Positions 1-10,782 of a stretch of DNA of 64,000 nt are shown in pieces. Source of the stretch: Opitutus sp. (GTDB lineage: Bacteria > Verrucomicrobiota > Verrucomicrobiia > Opitutales > Opitutaceae); the NCBI GenBank assembly GCA_024707325.1, contig JANPZY010000004.1:186001-250000 (forward strand), in the 5' to 3' direction. Numbering within the stretch: position 1 is the first letter of the stretch; each line of letters begins with the position of its first letter. Both the position numbers and the translations under genes were made by a program. Under the pieces are notes generated by a model that saw nothing but the letters and a program-made list of their open reading frames with translations, made no database searches and was not told where the DNA came from.

Positions 1-485
1 ACTTCGCAAACTACTTCACCGGCTTGGAGTTTTCGGAGGAGCTCGACTGTGTCGTTAATCCCGCACTGAACATCCAGTTCAATCATGACAAGGGACGACG
101 CTTCGCTGAAAACGACTATCAGGAACTCAAGACTCGCTACACCCGCCGGATGCAGAATTTTCGCGCGCTGATAGGCGGCGAGAGGCCGATCCATTTCATT
201 CATCATACCAAAGTTTCCACCCCTGCGCTTGCAGCCGAGGTGGAGCGGCTTTTCGGACAGATTAGGACCTTACGGGCGAATCGGCCCACCCACTGCATTT
301 GGATTCACACTCCACCCTTCGAGAATAACGAGAAGTCCTGGATGGGTGACCTAGGTTTCTGTCAGCAGATTATTGCGCCGTATCCGCTGAAGGGATACAT
401 CTGGCATCGCCCGCGACACTCGTTTTCTGCGCGAGGTCATGCCTTCGAGCGGAAGCTCACCGAGAAACTCTCGACGCTGCTGTGA
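1..485 (+). CDS. DUF1796-like protein (putative papain-like cysteine peptidase), C-terminal part only
   Basis: The frame is open from the first complete codon at position 3 to the TGA at 483-485, so the true start lies outside the window and the TTG at 24 is only an internal codon. The visible ~160 residues resemble the C-terminal half of DUF1796 proteins: a strand with FNHDKG, a Tyr/Arg-rich helix (YTRRMQNF), a strand HFIHH, and WIHTPP near the end. The N-terminal half, where the family's proposed catalytic Cys would lie, is missing, so activity cannot be judged. It converges on the minus-strand gene that ends at 553, with 67 bp between them. The family assignment is by motif pattern only. 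Confidence 0.5.
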   Translation, partial: FANYFTGLEFSEELDCVVNPALNIQFNHDKGRRFAENDYQELKTRYTRRMQNFRALIGGERPIHFIHHTKVSTPALAAEVERLFGQIRTLRANRPTHCIWIHTPPFENNEKSWMGDLGFCQQIIAPYPLKGYIWHRPRHSFSARGHAFERKLTEKLSTLL

Positions 486-552
486 GGTTTGCTTGCGCAG
501 GATCGTGCGCGAGCGGCGGTAAATAAGCCAAGATGCACACGGGAGCTGGGGA

Positions 553-3500
553 TTACTCCGCCTTCCTCAATGCAACGAAGTGCGACTCGCCTGCGGCCAC
601 TTGAGCCACATTGGTGAGGGCGGTGGGCACCTTGTCCTGCTGGTAGGATTTGTTTCCCCACACCACGACAGTGCCGTTGGTTTTGAGTGCGACCGCGTGG
701 TCTGCTCTGGCCGCGATCTGTTTTACGCCAGATAGCGACGAGGGCACGTTAACCGCTTCAACACCCCAATCCCCCCACGCAATCACCTTGCCCGCTTCAG
801 TCAGTCCGAGCACGACGTCGTTGCCTGCGGCAAGCTGGGTGAGCGGCGGAAGTGACTCGGGTGTCTGCTGCGCGATGATGGATTTGTTGTTCAGGAATCG
901 CGGCTTCCCGGAGGTTGTGAGCACCACGGAGAAATATGATCCGGCTGCGATGCCTTTGATATCGCTGAGCGCCCAGTCAGGCACGGTGGTCTGTTCCGCG
1001 TAACTGGCTCCCCAAGCATAGACTCTTCCGCTGCGCGTGAGGGCCAGGGCGTGGGATCCGCCGGCGGAAATCGCGACCACGTCTCGAAGATCAGCGGGGA
1101 CTTTGTCGACGCCGTAGCCCGTCTTTCCCCACGCGACCACGCGCCCGTCCGATCTGAGCGCGAGCGCAAAATTGTCACCCGCGGCGATGGCCACGACGTT
1201 GGTGAGCGCCGCGGTGGGAATGTTCGTCGGAACGCTGTCCCATAGACTCCACGACCACAGGATAACTTTCCCTTCCTCGGTCAGACCGAGTGAATAATCC
1301 CTGCCGCCGGCGACCGCAATGAGAGCGGGCAAGTTCTTTGGCACCGCGGGACCGGCGAGTCCGTTGGAACCCCAGCTCTTCACCTCGGTGGCACCGTAGG
1401 ATTCGAGCACAAAGATCAACGGGCTGCGCTTGGTGCCGACATCGTCAGTAATTTCCACCCAGTAGTGTCCCGCCTTGCTAACCGTTGCTGAGGCGCCGGT
1501 CTGGCCTGCCAACGGGTCACCGTTGTGGAACCACTGATAAGACAAAGTGCCCGTGCCGGTCGCCTCGACGCTCAAGGTCGTTGTCGAACCTGAAGCGAGG
1601 AGCTGCCGCGGCGCCGAGATGTTCAAGATAGCGGCCAGCGGCGTAACAGTGAGTTTCCCAGCCTGGCTGGTCACGGAACCAAGTCGATTGCTCACGACAA
1701 CCGGAGTAATTGCCCGCATCGGCCGGCGTGATTTCCGCCAAGTCGAGTGACGAACCATTGGCGCCGGGAATGTTCACGCCGTCTTTGCGCCACTGATAGG
1801 AAAGCGCCGCAGTGCCACCCTCAGCCCCGACCCAGAAGGAAACGGCCTCTCCCTCCTTCGCTGTTTGATGGGAGGGCTGCTTGGTGATCGCCGGACGGAG
1901 GTCCAACGTCGCATCGCGCACCACGACGGCGTAGTCATTCGTTAACGCGAAATCGTAGGGGCTGTTGGCATGCGAGGGCACTGAGATGTCTCCGCTCGTG
2001 TGTAGTTCGCCGTCGCCCTCGAGCGCCATCCACGAATACCCAAACACGGCGATCTTCGTGACGTCTTCGAGGATCCCAAATTCCCACGCGCTTCCACCGA
2101 CTTCGGTCACCTCTCCGTCCCGCTGGACTATCACCGCGGCCGAACTGCCCGCGGCGATCTTCCGGGCCTTAAGCAGCCACGGCGAAACCCCGCTGTTGCC
2201 CCAACCCACGACCGAGCCATCCGACTTCAGCGCATAGGAGCCCTCCCTGTTTGCTGCAATGGCCACGACGTTTTTCAAGCCGGAGGGAACCGAGGCTGCC
2301 GCGTTGTCTTTCGGCCCCCACGCGACCACGGTGCCGTTGCTACGCAACGCCAGGAAATGATCGCCGCCGGTAGCAATGGCCACTACGTCGCTCAAATCAG
2401 CCGGGGCCGCGGGAAGTTTACCGTATTCGTTGGTCGCAACACCCCATTGGCGCACGGTGCCGTCGCCCAGCAAAGCGATATACGCATTCGCCGCGGCCGC
2501 GATCGCGACGACATTGCTTAATCCCGACGGCGGCTTCGCAAATTTCTCTGCGTCGCCCCAGCTCACGAGCGTGCCGTCTGCCTTCAACGCGAGTGCGCGA
2601 TGTGTGCCCGCGGCGACCTGCAGCACGCGTTCCTTGATCGTCGGCGCGGAGAACCCGGTTTCGTGGGGATTGAAGGTCCACGCCACCACCTCGGTTTCCG
2701 CCGGTGGAATCAGGACGAAGAACGGCGCACTGTGCTTGGTGCCGTTGTCATTCGTGACGGCCACCCAGTAAGCGCCGGCCTCAGCTTCCGTGAGGCTGTT
2801 GATTTCAAGCGTGGCGGACTTCGCACCGACGATCGCCACGCCACGATAATACCATTGGAATTTCAAGGTGCCGGCACCGGTGGCCGTCACCTGCAGCTTG
2901 AGCGCGTCGCCTGGCTTCAACACGAGCCGACTCGACGAGAGATTTTTCACCTTCGGCAGCGGCGCGACCGTGAGTTTCGCCTTCTTGCTGGTCGTCTTGC
3001 CGAGATAGTTGGTGACGACGACATCGTAGTCGCCCGCCGACGTGGATTTCACGGGATCGAGCACGAGCGAGGACGACGTTGCGCCGGAGATCGCTTTGCC
3101 GAGGTGACGCCATTGGTAAGTCAGGCGCGGGCTGCCCGAGGCGGTGACAGAGAGCGTGACCTTCTTGCCTTCGATGGTGGCGACCGGTGCCGGCTGTTTC
3201 TTGATCACTGGCTTCGTGTCCCCGCTCGCGTCGCGAAGGGCCACTTGGACGCCCAGGCCATCGGTATAAAGAGCGACAACATCGGTAATACCTTTCGGGC
3301 TTTTCGGCCCCGGATCGTCGAAACTCGCATTCACGAGTTCCCCGTTCGTGGTCCGTCCGACCACATAGGAAGGGCCCGCGGCCAGCTCAGTGACCTTCTT
3401 TAGCTTTTCGATGCGTTGCGTGCTGGAGGTGTATCCCACCGTCCAGCAGCGGATCGTGCCGTTGGAACGCAGGGCAAACACAGTGCCATCACTGGCGGCG

Positions 3501-6117
3501 AGCTTGACCACGTTCTTCAGGCCACTCGGCACCAAGGGGCGCCGTAGCCATCGCCCCAACCAATTACCTTTCCGGTCGAGAGCAGTGCAAACGACGCATT
3601 TCGCGTGGCCGTGATCGCTCGGACGTTCTTGGCCTTTTTCGGAACCTTCGCCGCCTTGGATCCAGCGATCCCCCACGCCGTCACGGTTCCGTTCTCGTGC
3701 AAGGCGAGTCCATGGCTCGCTCCAAGCGCCACATCGACGACTCTCTTGAGCGAGGGCGGCGTCGGCCATTCGCCCGTATTGGGGAGATGCCAAAAAGTGA
3801 CGGTGCCATCCGTCTTGATCGCGGCAAAACGTCCTTCGTGCGCGACAACCTTCGCCACGGAAGTGGGCACCTTTTCCGGGCGCTGCGTAGACTGTTTGTT
3901 TTCCCGGAAAAATACGAGTGATCCCTTGGCGCGAACTGCGACGCCTTGGTTGAAATGAATCGCGATGTCGGCGACATCGGAATAACTTTCGAGTCCCTTC
4001 AGGAACTTCGCGTTGCCGTCCCAAAGCACGGCCTGCGTGCGCTTCGGCATCACGCGCACATACATCAGCGCGCTCGTGGTCGTCCCGATCTTGTTGCGCA
4101 TGTCCACCGAGTAGAACCCGCTGTCGGAGAGCTTTGCCTTGGAGAGTTTCAGCGTCTTGGATTTGGCGCCGGAGATCGGCACGCCGTTGCGCTTCCACTG
4201 ATACGAGATCGCTCCGTTCGCGCTCTTGGCCGAGACGGAAAGTTTGAGCGTCGCGCCCTTCTTGGTGCGGAGCAGTCCTTTGCTCTGAGAAGAGATGACC
4301 GGTGAGGCCTGATGAACGATGAAAGTCAGCGGTAGATTGGCCGTGCCGTGGCTATTTGTCGCGCGCACGGTGACGACAAACGTTCCTGTCGCCTTCGGCG
4401 TTCCCGTAAAGGTGCCCGTTTTGGCGTTGTATTTGAGCCATTTTGGGAGCCCCGAAACGGTGACCTTCTGGGCGCGATTGGTGAGGCGCAGTTTGTATGT
4501 GACCTTGTTGAGCACGCCCACGGAAACCTTGTCGGACCCTACGATTGCTGGCGCCCCGGAGAGGATGTTACTACTTAACCTATATTGACCGACACTCCCA
4601 TAAGGCGTGTAGCCGCTCGGGGGATAGGCGAGCGGTGTTCCAGTGCCGCTTGAGCTCACACGAATAAAATACATACCCGCCTCCACGGAACGTATGAGCG
4701 TAGCGTCCGTGCTGTCGGTGGGATCGTCCTTCGCCAGCACCTTGCCGTTGCGATCCAGCAGTTCCAAGCGCACGTCGCCATTGGCCCACCGGGCCCAATC
4801 CGAGCCAATGTGAGGAGATGCAGTAAAAGTGACGCGGGTCTTTCCGGTAGAAAACGCATACCAGTCAGAATCGTCTTCCGTGCTCAGCACGCCTTTGACC
4901 TCCATTTTTCCGTCCGCCTTTGCTGCCTTGATGTTGGCAGTGTTTGCACCGTTGCCGGCCTCGTCCTTCGCCCACCCTGTGTGAGCGGCGATGATAGCGA
5001 GGTCGTCCTGGAAATTGTTGGCTTGGTAATACTCGCCCTGCGACCACTGCGTGCGATCGCCATAGTAACCGACTCCCATGATCGGCGCCCACCACGACAT
5101 GCCCGCCGCGTGTCCCGCGTAATATTCTTTGTAGATCGTGCCGTCGTGTGAGAGCCCAAACAGGTGCCCGGCTTCGTGGCTGACCGCTTCCGTGATGTGT
5201 TCCGCCAACGAGTTGACTTGGTCGTGAAAAACCAACGCAGGCGTGTAGTAGGCGGGTGCTCCACTTTCTCCGAACGTATCGAGAAACGACAAACCTGCCG
5301 CGTCGTCCGATAACGGCATCGATGCGCCGTTCGTCATCACGCTGCTCGTGATCAAGACCTGTGCGGTGCGTTTGGTGATCTTCTTCGGCGCTTCCGTCGT
5401 CACATCGATGTCGAAAGGCGAGAAATCCTCGGCCACGCGCTCCCAAACCGAGTGTATCGCTTTCTGCTCCGCGTCGCTGAAGTTCTTGATATCCGCATCA
5501 AGCGAGAACGCAATGGCGGTGAGCGTCTTTACGCCGGCAATCTCGTTCCACCCTGTCTTCTTCAACGTCGCGCCGCTGAAATTCAGATAGAGGACGTTTT
5601 TAGCTCCTGGCCGGGAGTGATACAACGGTGGCTTGGAAATAGGCACCGCGCCCCGCGATGTTTTCGAACCCGTGTCAGTCGTCGCCGCTGACGCCGCAAC
5701 CGCCCGAACGTTGTGCGGCTCGCCGCCCCGAACCGCATCCAGTTTCGGAATCCGACACACGTAATAAAGCTGCCCTGAAGCCGTGACGCGGAGGCTTTGG
5801 TAGTCCTGCTCAGGAATCTCGCGCCGCGCGATGGCGGCAAAGACGCGTTCACGGGTCGCGATGTCCAGAGTGCGCAGGTCCTTGGCGAGCGCCGTTTCCG
5901 AACTCAACGCGCTCTTCACTCCGCCAATCGCCGTCTTCGCGGACGAGTGTTTCTCTTCGTCGCGATCCGTCGACTCCGGTGTTGGCGATGTCGCCGCACT
6001 CTGCTGCTCATGCAGCCGCCCTTCTTCCTGAGGAAGCTCCGAAGGCTCGCCACGACGGAGCGTCGCCAGCGTCACCAACAACACGCACAGAGCCAGACCG
6101 ACTGAAACGCGTTTCAT
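553..6117 (-). CDS. giant secreted metzincin protease with PPC, Ig-like and RCC1 beta-propeller modules (two apparent frameshifts)
   Basis: The start at 6117 gives MKRVSVGLALCVLLVTLAT, a signal peptide. Residues ~314-324 carry the zinc motif HEAGHLFGLSH and Met347 (WAPIMGVGYY) is the Met-turn, so the N-terminal domain is a metzincin-type metallopeptidase. A PPC-like domain (~380-520), a putative-Ig domain (~525-610) and an Ig-like domain (~612-700) follow. Then come three RCC1-type propeller blocks (~705-960, ~1140-1395, ~1580-1854; repeats such as VVAIAAGGDHFLALRSNGTV), separated by Ig pairs. The Ig-Ig-RCC1 unit is internally duplicated. The frame breaks near 3536-3539 (one base missing in a G4 run) and near 1701-1704 (one extra G/C). 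The shifts cancel: 553-6117 is divisible by three and the protein is continuous across both points. Likely an extracellular or surface protease. A 6-bp hairpin CCGGGA-TCCCGG lies upstream at 6175-6191. Confidence 0.75.
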
Positions 6118-6234
6118 GCAGGGTAACTGATGCAACGATACAAGCACATCGGCCCTGAGCGACGAGCCGATTTACCGGGAAAATATCCCGGATAATCCGC
6201 GAGTTACACGCGCGTCCCTCAGCCTACTCCGAAT

Positions 6235-6388
6235 CACGCCGCACCTTCGCCCGACCCGGTGCGCACCTTGTCCCGACTCGGGACGCACTCGGTCCCGAGT
6301 CGGCGCGGATGGTGGTTCGACGCAGTCCGGATTCAGGCACGGGTCGGTTCGCTCACGGGCGCGACTCGGCGCGGACCAGGACGCGGTA
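6235..6388 (-). repeat. 11-bp-period repeat array A (14 units) overlapping the end of the amylase gene
   Basis: The sequence divides without gaps into 14 units of 11 bp, for example CGGTGCGCACC at 6257, TTGTCCCGACT at 6268 and CGGGACGCACT at 6279. Two unit types alternate, giving a 22-bp super-period. The amylase stop codon (6353-6355) lies inside the array, so the last ~11 codons of that gene are built from repeat units. Read in the sense of the amylase transcript, units follow the pattern GAGTCGGGACA then AGGTGCGCACC. The same pattern occurs at 17401, 48461, 55484 and 62520. Confidence 0.7.
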
Positions 6389-7744
6389 GGCGCCGGCTTC
6401 GAGTTCGACCGGGAACGTGCGCACGATGTCCACCACTTCACCGGTGAAGAGATCGCGCCAACGTCCGGCGAGCGCGGGATCGTAGGCGTCGGCGTGCGCG
6501 TTCTCCTTGGTGAGATTGAGGAACGCCACCACGGCCGCGGCTTCGTCGGCGCCACGGAAGAGCGCGTAAATGGACTCGTTTTTTGTCGTGAGAATCCGTC
6601 GCTGCGGTGCGCCGACAGCGAGCGCGGGGTGACTGCGCTTTAACGCGCAGAGGTTTCGATAAAATTCCATTTTGTCGCCACCCGCGGTCCACTGGATCGG
6701 ATCGCGTTCGAAGAATTCGAGACGTCGATTCAGTCCGATCTCCTGTCCGTTGTAGATCAGCGGAATGCCATCGAGCACGAACGTGAGCACTGCGAAGGCG
6801 TCGGCGGTGACACCGAGCCGCTCCATCTCGGTGCCCTGCCAGCTGTTCTCGTCGTGATTGCTCGTATAGTAGATGAGCGAGCCGCCTTCGGGGAACCGCA
6901 CGCGCGTGCGTGCGAGTGTGGCGTCGATGGCACTCAGCGGCGCTTCTCCGGCCGCGACGTGATTGAAGGTGTGCATCATCTCGAACGAATACGAGGTGTT
7001 GAACGCGCGGAGTTGGTGCTGCGGCAGTTCGCTTTCGGAGAGTAGATAAAGATCGGGACGAATCTCGCGGAGCCGTCGCGAGAGTTCGTCCCAAAACAGC
7101 GTGGGCACGCCCGTCGCGTAGTCGCAGCGAAAACCATCGATGCCGAACTCGCGCACCCAGCGCGCCATCGTCTCGAATTGATACGCGAGCACGCCGGGCT
7201 GCGTGAAATCGAGCTGGATCACATCGGTCCAATCGAAGCCGGTCGGCGGCTGAAAATGTCCGCTTGCGTCGCGCAGAAAATACTCGGGATGCGAGGTCGC
7301 GAGCGGGTTGTCCCACGCGGTGTGATTACCCACCCAATCGAGAATGATGCGGAAACCCTGATCGTGCGCGGATTTCACCAGGCGCCTGAAATCGTCCTCG
7401 GTGCCGAACTCGGGATTGATCGCGGCGTAGTCGCGGATCGCGTAGTAGCTGCCGAGCGTGCCCTTGCGGTTTTTCTCGCCGATCGGATGGATCGGCATGA
7501 ACCACAGCACGCCGACGCCGAGTTCGCGCAGCCGCGGCAGATCTGCCTCCACGGCGGCGAACGTGCCCGCGTCGGAGTATTGGCGCACGTTGACCTCGTA
7601 AATGATCTCGTGCCGCATCCAGTCGGGCACGCCCACTGCCGGCAGACCGGCGCAAATCTGCACCGGCTCCACCGCACGAAGCGGCACGACCAGCAACGCA
7701 GCAAGAAACGACGCGACGAGGCAGGAGCGAAAACGAAGGAGCAT
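6353..7744 (-). CDS. secreted alpha-amylase family (GH13) glycoside hydrolase
   Basis: 463 residues with an N-terminal signal peptide (MLLRFRSCLVASFLAALLVV). The GH13 barrel motifs are complete: WVGNH around 137-141, the nucleophile Asp208 in GFRCDYA, the acid/base Glu237 in LLSESEL, and Asp298 in TSNHDEN. It probably hydrolyses alpha-1,4-glucans or related maltodextrins in the periplasm or outside the cell; the exact specificity cannot be read off. The C-terminal beta-domain is short (~90 residues), and its last residues (RVLVRAESRP) are encoded by units of repeat array A. Upstream, 226 bp separate it from the divergent TPR-GT29 gene, so both promoters should lie there. Confidence 0.85.
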   Translation of the reverse strand: MLLRFRSCLVASFLAALLVVPLRAVEPVQICAGLPAVGVPDWMRHEIIYEVNVRQYSDAGTFAAVEADLPRLRELGVGVLWFMPIHPIGEKNRKGTLGSYYAIRDYAAINPEFGTEDDFRRLVKSAHDQGFRIILDWVGNHTAWDNPLATSHPEYFLRDASGHFQPPTGFDWTDVIQLDFTQPGVLAYQFETMARWVREFGIDGFRCDYATGVPTLFWDELSRRLREIRPDLYLLSESELPQHQLRAFNTSYSFEMMHTFNHVAAGEAPLSAIDATLARTRVRFPEGGSLIYYTSNHDENSWQGTEMERLGVTADAFAVLTFVLDGIPLIYNGQEIGLNRRLEFFERDPIQWTAGGDKMEFYRNLCALKRSHPALAVGAPQRRILTTKNESIYALFRGADEAAAVVAFLNLTKENAHADAYDPALAGRWRDLFTGEVVDIVRTFPVELEAGAYRVLVRAESRP

Positions 7745-7970
7745 CGGGGAACGGGGTTCGTGAAAAGCGTGCGCACGTGTGCCTCTCGGACAAATCGCAC
7801 GACCCGCAGGAACCTGTTAACTCGCGGACAAAACTTAGGCGCGGGACACGAGCGAAGTTCTCGGCCGTGTGGGAGAATCGTCACCGCATTGTAACGAACA
7901 TATTTCCCGCTGCGGCATCTGACTCTCGATGCCATGGCCCGCACCCCCTGCCCGCCGCGCGTGAGATCTC

Positions 7971-10490
7971 ATGTGGTCGTTCTCGCTTAAAAGCTTCGAT
8001 TTCCCCCTGCCTTCCCGGCGTTCGCGCATCGCGGCGACGCTGCTCGACCAGGCCCGGACGAAACCGCCGGGCCTCGCGCACGATCTGCTCGTTTCGATCG
8101 CGAGCTTGCTCGGCGGACGCGAGTTTCGACGCGATCGACTGACGACGCATCTGCTTGCGCGCGCCGACGATGCATTCAGCACCAGCCGCTGGAAAGAGGC
8201 AGAGCAATGTCTCTCCGCGGCGTTGGAGCGCGTGCCGGATTTTTCCCGCAGCGCACTTTGCGCGTGGAATCGTTTTTCTGAAGATCGGGCGTCCACGACG
8301 TGCCGTCGTCGATTTCGAACGTGCCACTCGGTCGGCGGATGCGCCGGCGGAGTGGTTCCACGTGCTCGGCAACACGCAGGAGCGGTTGGGAAATCTTCCC
8401 GCCGCAGCGGACGCGTTGCGAAATGCAATCGCCCGATCGACTCATCGGCCCAAGTGGAACGAGCGGCTCGCACGCATCTGCCAAAAAATCGGCCAGCCGG
8501 CGGAGATGAGTTTGGTTGAACCGAAAGCGGCTCCAGGCGTTGCCCCAGGGAAGAGCGCGTCCGAGATCGCGGCTGATGCGAACAAACCCGTTCTGTGGCA
8601 AACACACGAAACGCTCCTCGCCGCAGCGACAGCAGCTTCCAAGGACCAGCACTGGCCGCTCGCGGCGAATCTCTGGCAGATGGCGATCGACAACTTCCAG
8701 GGGGCCGATCGGGCGCACGCCGCCCTTTGCGAAGCTCGGCGCAATCTCGTCGACTTCGCGACTGCGCGTCGCGTGGCGGAAGAAGGACTGCGTCGCTTCC
8801 CCGATTCGCGTCCGATCCTCGTCGAATGGGCACTGCTCGAGATGGCGGCGGGCGAATGGCGTGCCGCGCTCGAACTCTGGCAAAAAGCGGGCGACGTCTC
8901 GCTGTTTTCTCCGCGGGAAGTGCATGCATTCGCACACACCTGTGAAATGCTGGGGCAATGGGATCGTCAGCGCGAGACGATCAAGGCCGCGGTCGCGGCG
9001 CGAAAAAAGATCCGAGTCTCGAGACGCGCATCGCCTTTGGCGAAGTCATGCAGGAGCTCGGCGCGCAGAAATATGCGGACGCCATGCAACATCTGAAGCG
9101 ACTCGCCGCCCAGCCGTGGCCGAAGCACTTCCCCTGTGCGACGAAGCATGTGGAGAAGTCCGCCAAGCTGCACGCCGCACTCGCCGGTCTCACCGACCCG
9201 GCCAAACGCATCCGAAAAATCAGCGCCAGCATCACGCGCCCTTCCCCCGCCGGCTGCCGCGTCGGCGATCTTGTTGGCCTGCCGGAACTGCTTCTCGCGC
9301 ACTTCGAGCGAAACGGCAACGAAGCCGTCCGCGAGCTGGCGCAAACGCTTCAATCCATCGCCCACGTCTGCGGCGTCACCGCCGAGCTTATCCAGCTCAT
9401 GCCCGGCTCAGAACTGCATCGCGCGATTCAGCGATTCAGCACGGTTCTCGATCAGACCGAAACGCGATCGAAGTGGCTCCCGACGGGCGGCTGGCTCACA
9501 TTGTCCACGCTGGCTTTGGCCGGAGGGCGCTTCGATCTCTATCATCGCTGCCGAAGCCACGCTTTCGATCTGGAGCGCCGGTTTGCTGACGCAAAAATCA
9601 AATCAGGCGCGCCGTTCACCCTGAACAACCTGCGACGTGTGACACGCCTCGCCGCAGAGTCGGGCGATGAGAAACTATTTTCCGCTCTTCGTGAGCGTTA
9701 CGATCGACTCGAGGCGCAGTTCGGTCCCAAGAACTGCGCGAACGTTCGCGCGGCGGCGCTCTATTTCGGTGAGCGGGACGCATGCGTGCGCTGGACTGCA
9801 CGCACAGTCTCATCCGGCGATCGGCTCCTGCGAAAAATCGTCAAGGGCAAGAGCATCGCGATCGTCGGGCCCGTGGACGTGGGCCTCGATCACGGCGACG
9901 AGATCGATTCGTTCGACCTCGTCATTCGATTCAACTACCGCGGCTTGGCGACCTACGCGACGGAGCGCTTTGGCCGTCGCACCGACATCGGGTATTACGT
10001 GCGAACCGGCATCTCGCGGCCCAACTATGCGGCGTTCGAACGCGCGATGAACCAACTGAAGCTCGTCAACGTGGACTCCAACGCAGCCATGAAGCAGCAC
10101 GCCGCTTTGCTGAAGCGGGTCAAAGTGCCGCTGCGAAAACGTCACCCGATCGGCGCCGCTCCCGCGAATCCGTTCCTGAAGGGAACGCCCAACGGCGTGC
10201 AGCGGGTGCTGTTCGATTTGATGCGCTTCGAGACCGGCCGGATCAAGGTCTTCAACAGCAACCTTTGGATCTCCAACGACGTCGCGCCCGACTACAAGCA
10301 CACGCAGAAATTCACCTACCGTGACCTCGTGCGCCACGACGCGATCAGCAATTTCGTTTTCATGCAGCGGGCTCACGCCCACGGCCTCATCGAAGCCGAC
10401 GCGGTGCTCTCCAACGTCCTGAAAATGTCCGTCGACGACTACGTAGCGGCGCTCCAAACGCGTTACGGCTCACGACCAACCGCAGCCTGA
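7971..10490 (+). CDS. TPR-containing protein with C-terminal sialyltransferase-like (GT29) domain (two apparent frameshifts)
   Basis: The restored product is ~839 residues. The first ~280 residues form TPR-like helical pairs (for example AEQCLSAALERVPDF and AWFHVLGN-type repeats). A C-terminal domain from ~620 carries a sialyl-motif-L pattern (KSIAIVGPVDVGLDHG, then EIDSFDLVIRFNY) and a motif-S pattern (GTPNGVQRVLFDLMRF, then GRIKVF), which place it with GT29 glycosyltransferases. The frame changes at the T5 run 8240-8244 (one T too many) and at the A6 run 9003-9008 (one A too few). The shifts compensate: the total length is 840 codons. A role in decorating a surface glycan or glycoprotein is inference. 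It lies divergent to the amylase. Confidence 0.7.
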
Positions 10491-10628
10491 AACACGCAGA
10501 AGTGCTCGGGTTCTCGCGCAAATGGTCGGCGGGCAAAACATCGTGTGAGATGAGCGTGGAGTTCGGTGCAAAAAGTCCTTGCCTTCGGCGGCGGAACTTC
10601 GATTTTCCTCCCCTCTCGCACACGCGAA

Positions 10629-10704
10629 GGGCTCTTAGCTCAGTTGGTAGAGCGCCTCAATGGCATTGAGGAGGTCAGCGGTTCGAACCCGCTAGGGTCC
10701 ACCA
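10629..10704 (+). tRNA. tRNA-Ala (anticodon GGC)
   Basis: A complete cloverleaf with the CCA end encoded. The acceptor stem is GGGCTCT paired with AGGGTCC, the D-arm is GCTC/GAGC, and the anticodon stem CCTCA/TGAGG encloses the loop ATGGCAT with anticodon GGC at 10662-10664. The T-arm is AGCGG-TTCGAAC-CCGCT. The discriminator base is A. Confidence 0.97.
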
Positions 10705-10710
10705 ATTTTT

Positions 10711-10742
10711 AAGCCGCATCTCTTTGAGGGATGCGGCTTTTT
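10711..10742 (+). terminator. rho-independent terminator of the tRNA-Ala gene
   Basis: A perfect 10-bp stem (AAGCCGCATC with GATGCGGCTT, 10711-10720 and 10730-10739) and a 9-nt loop are followed by a T-run at 10738-10742. It starts 7 nt after the tRNA CCA end. Confidence 0.9.
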
Positions 10743-10782
10743 GCTGCCCCGATGGAGGCGCGAATCGCTCTCGCGGAAGGCC

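Noticed and set aside
6175..6191. CCGGGA-AAATA-TCCCGG as terminator
   Set aside because: No T-run on either strand; kept only as a note in the protease entry as a possible operator.
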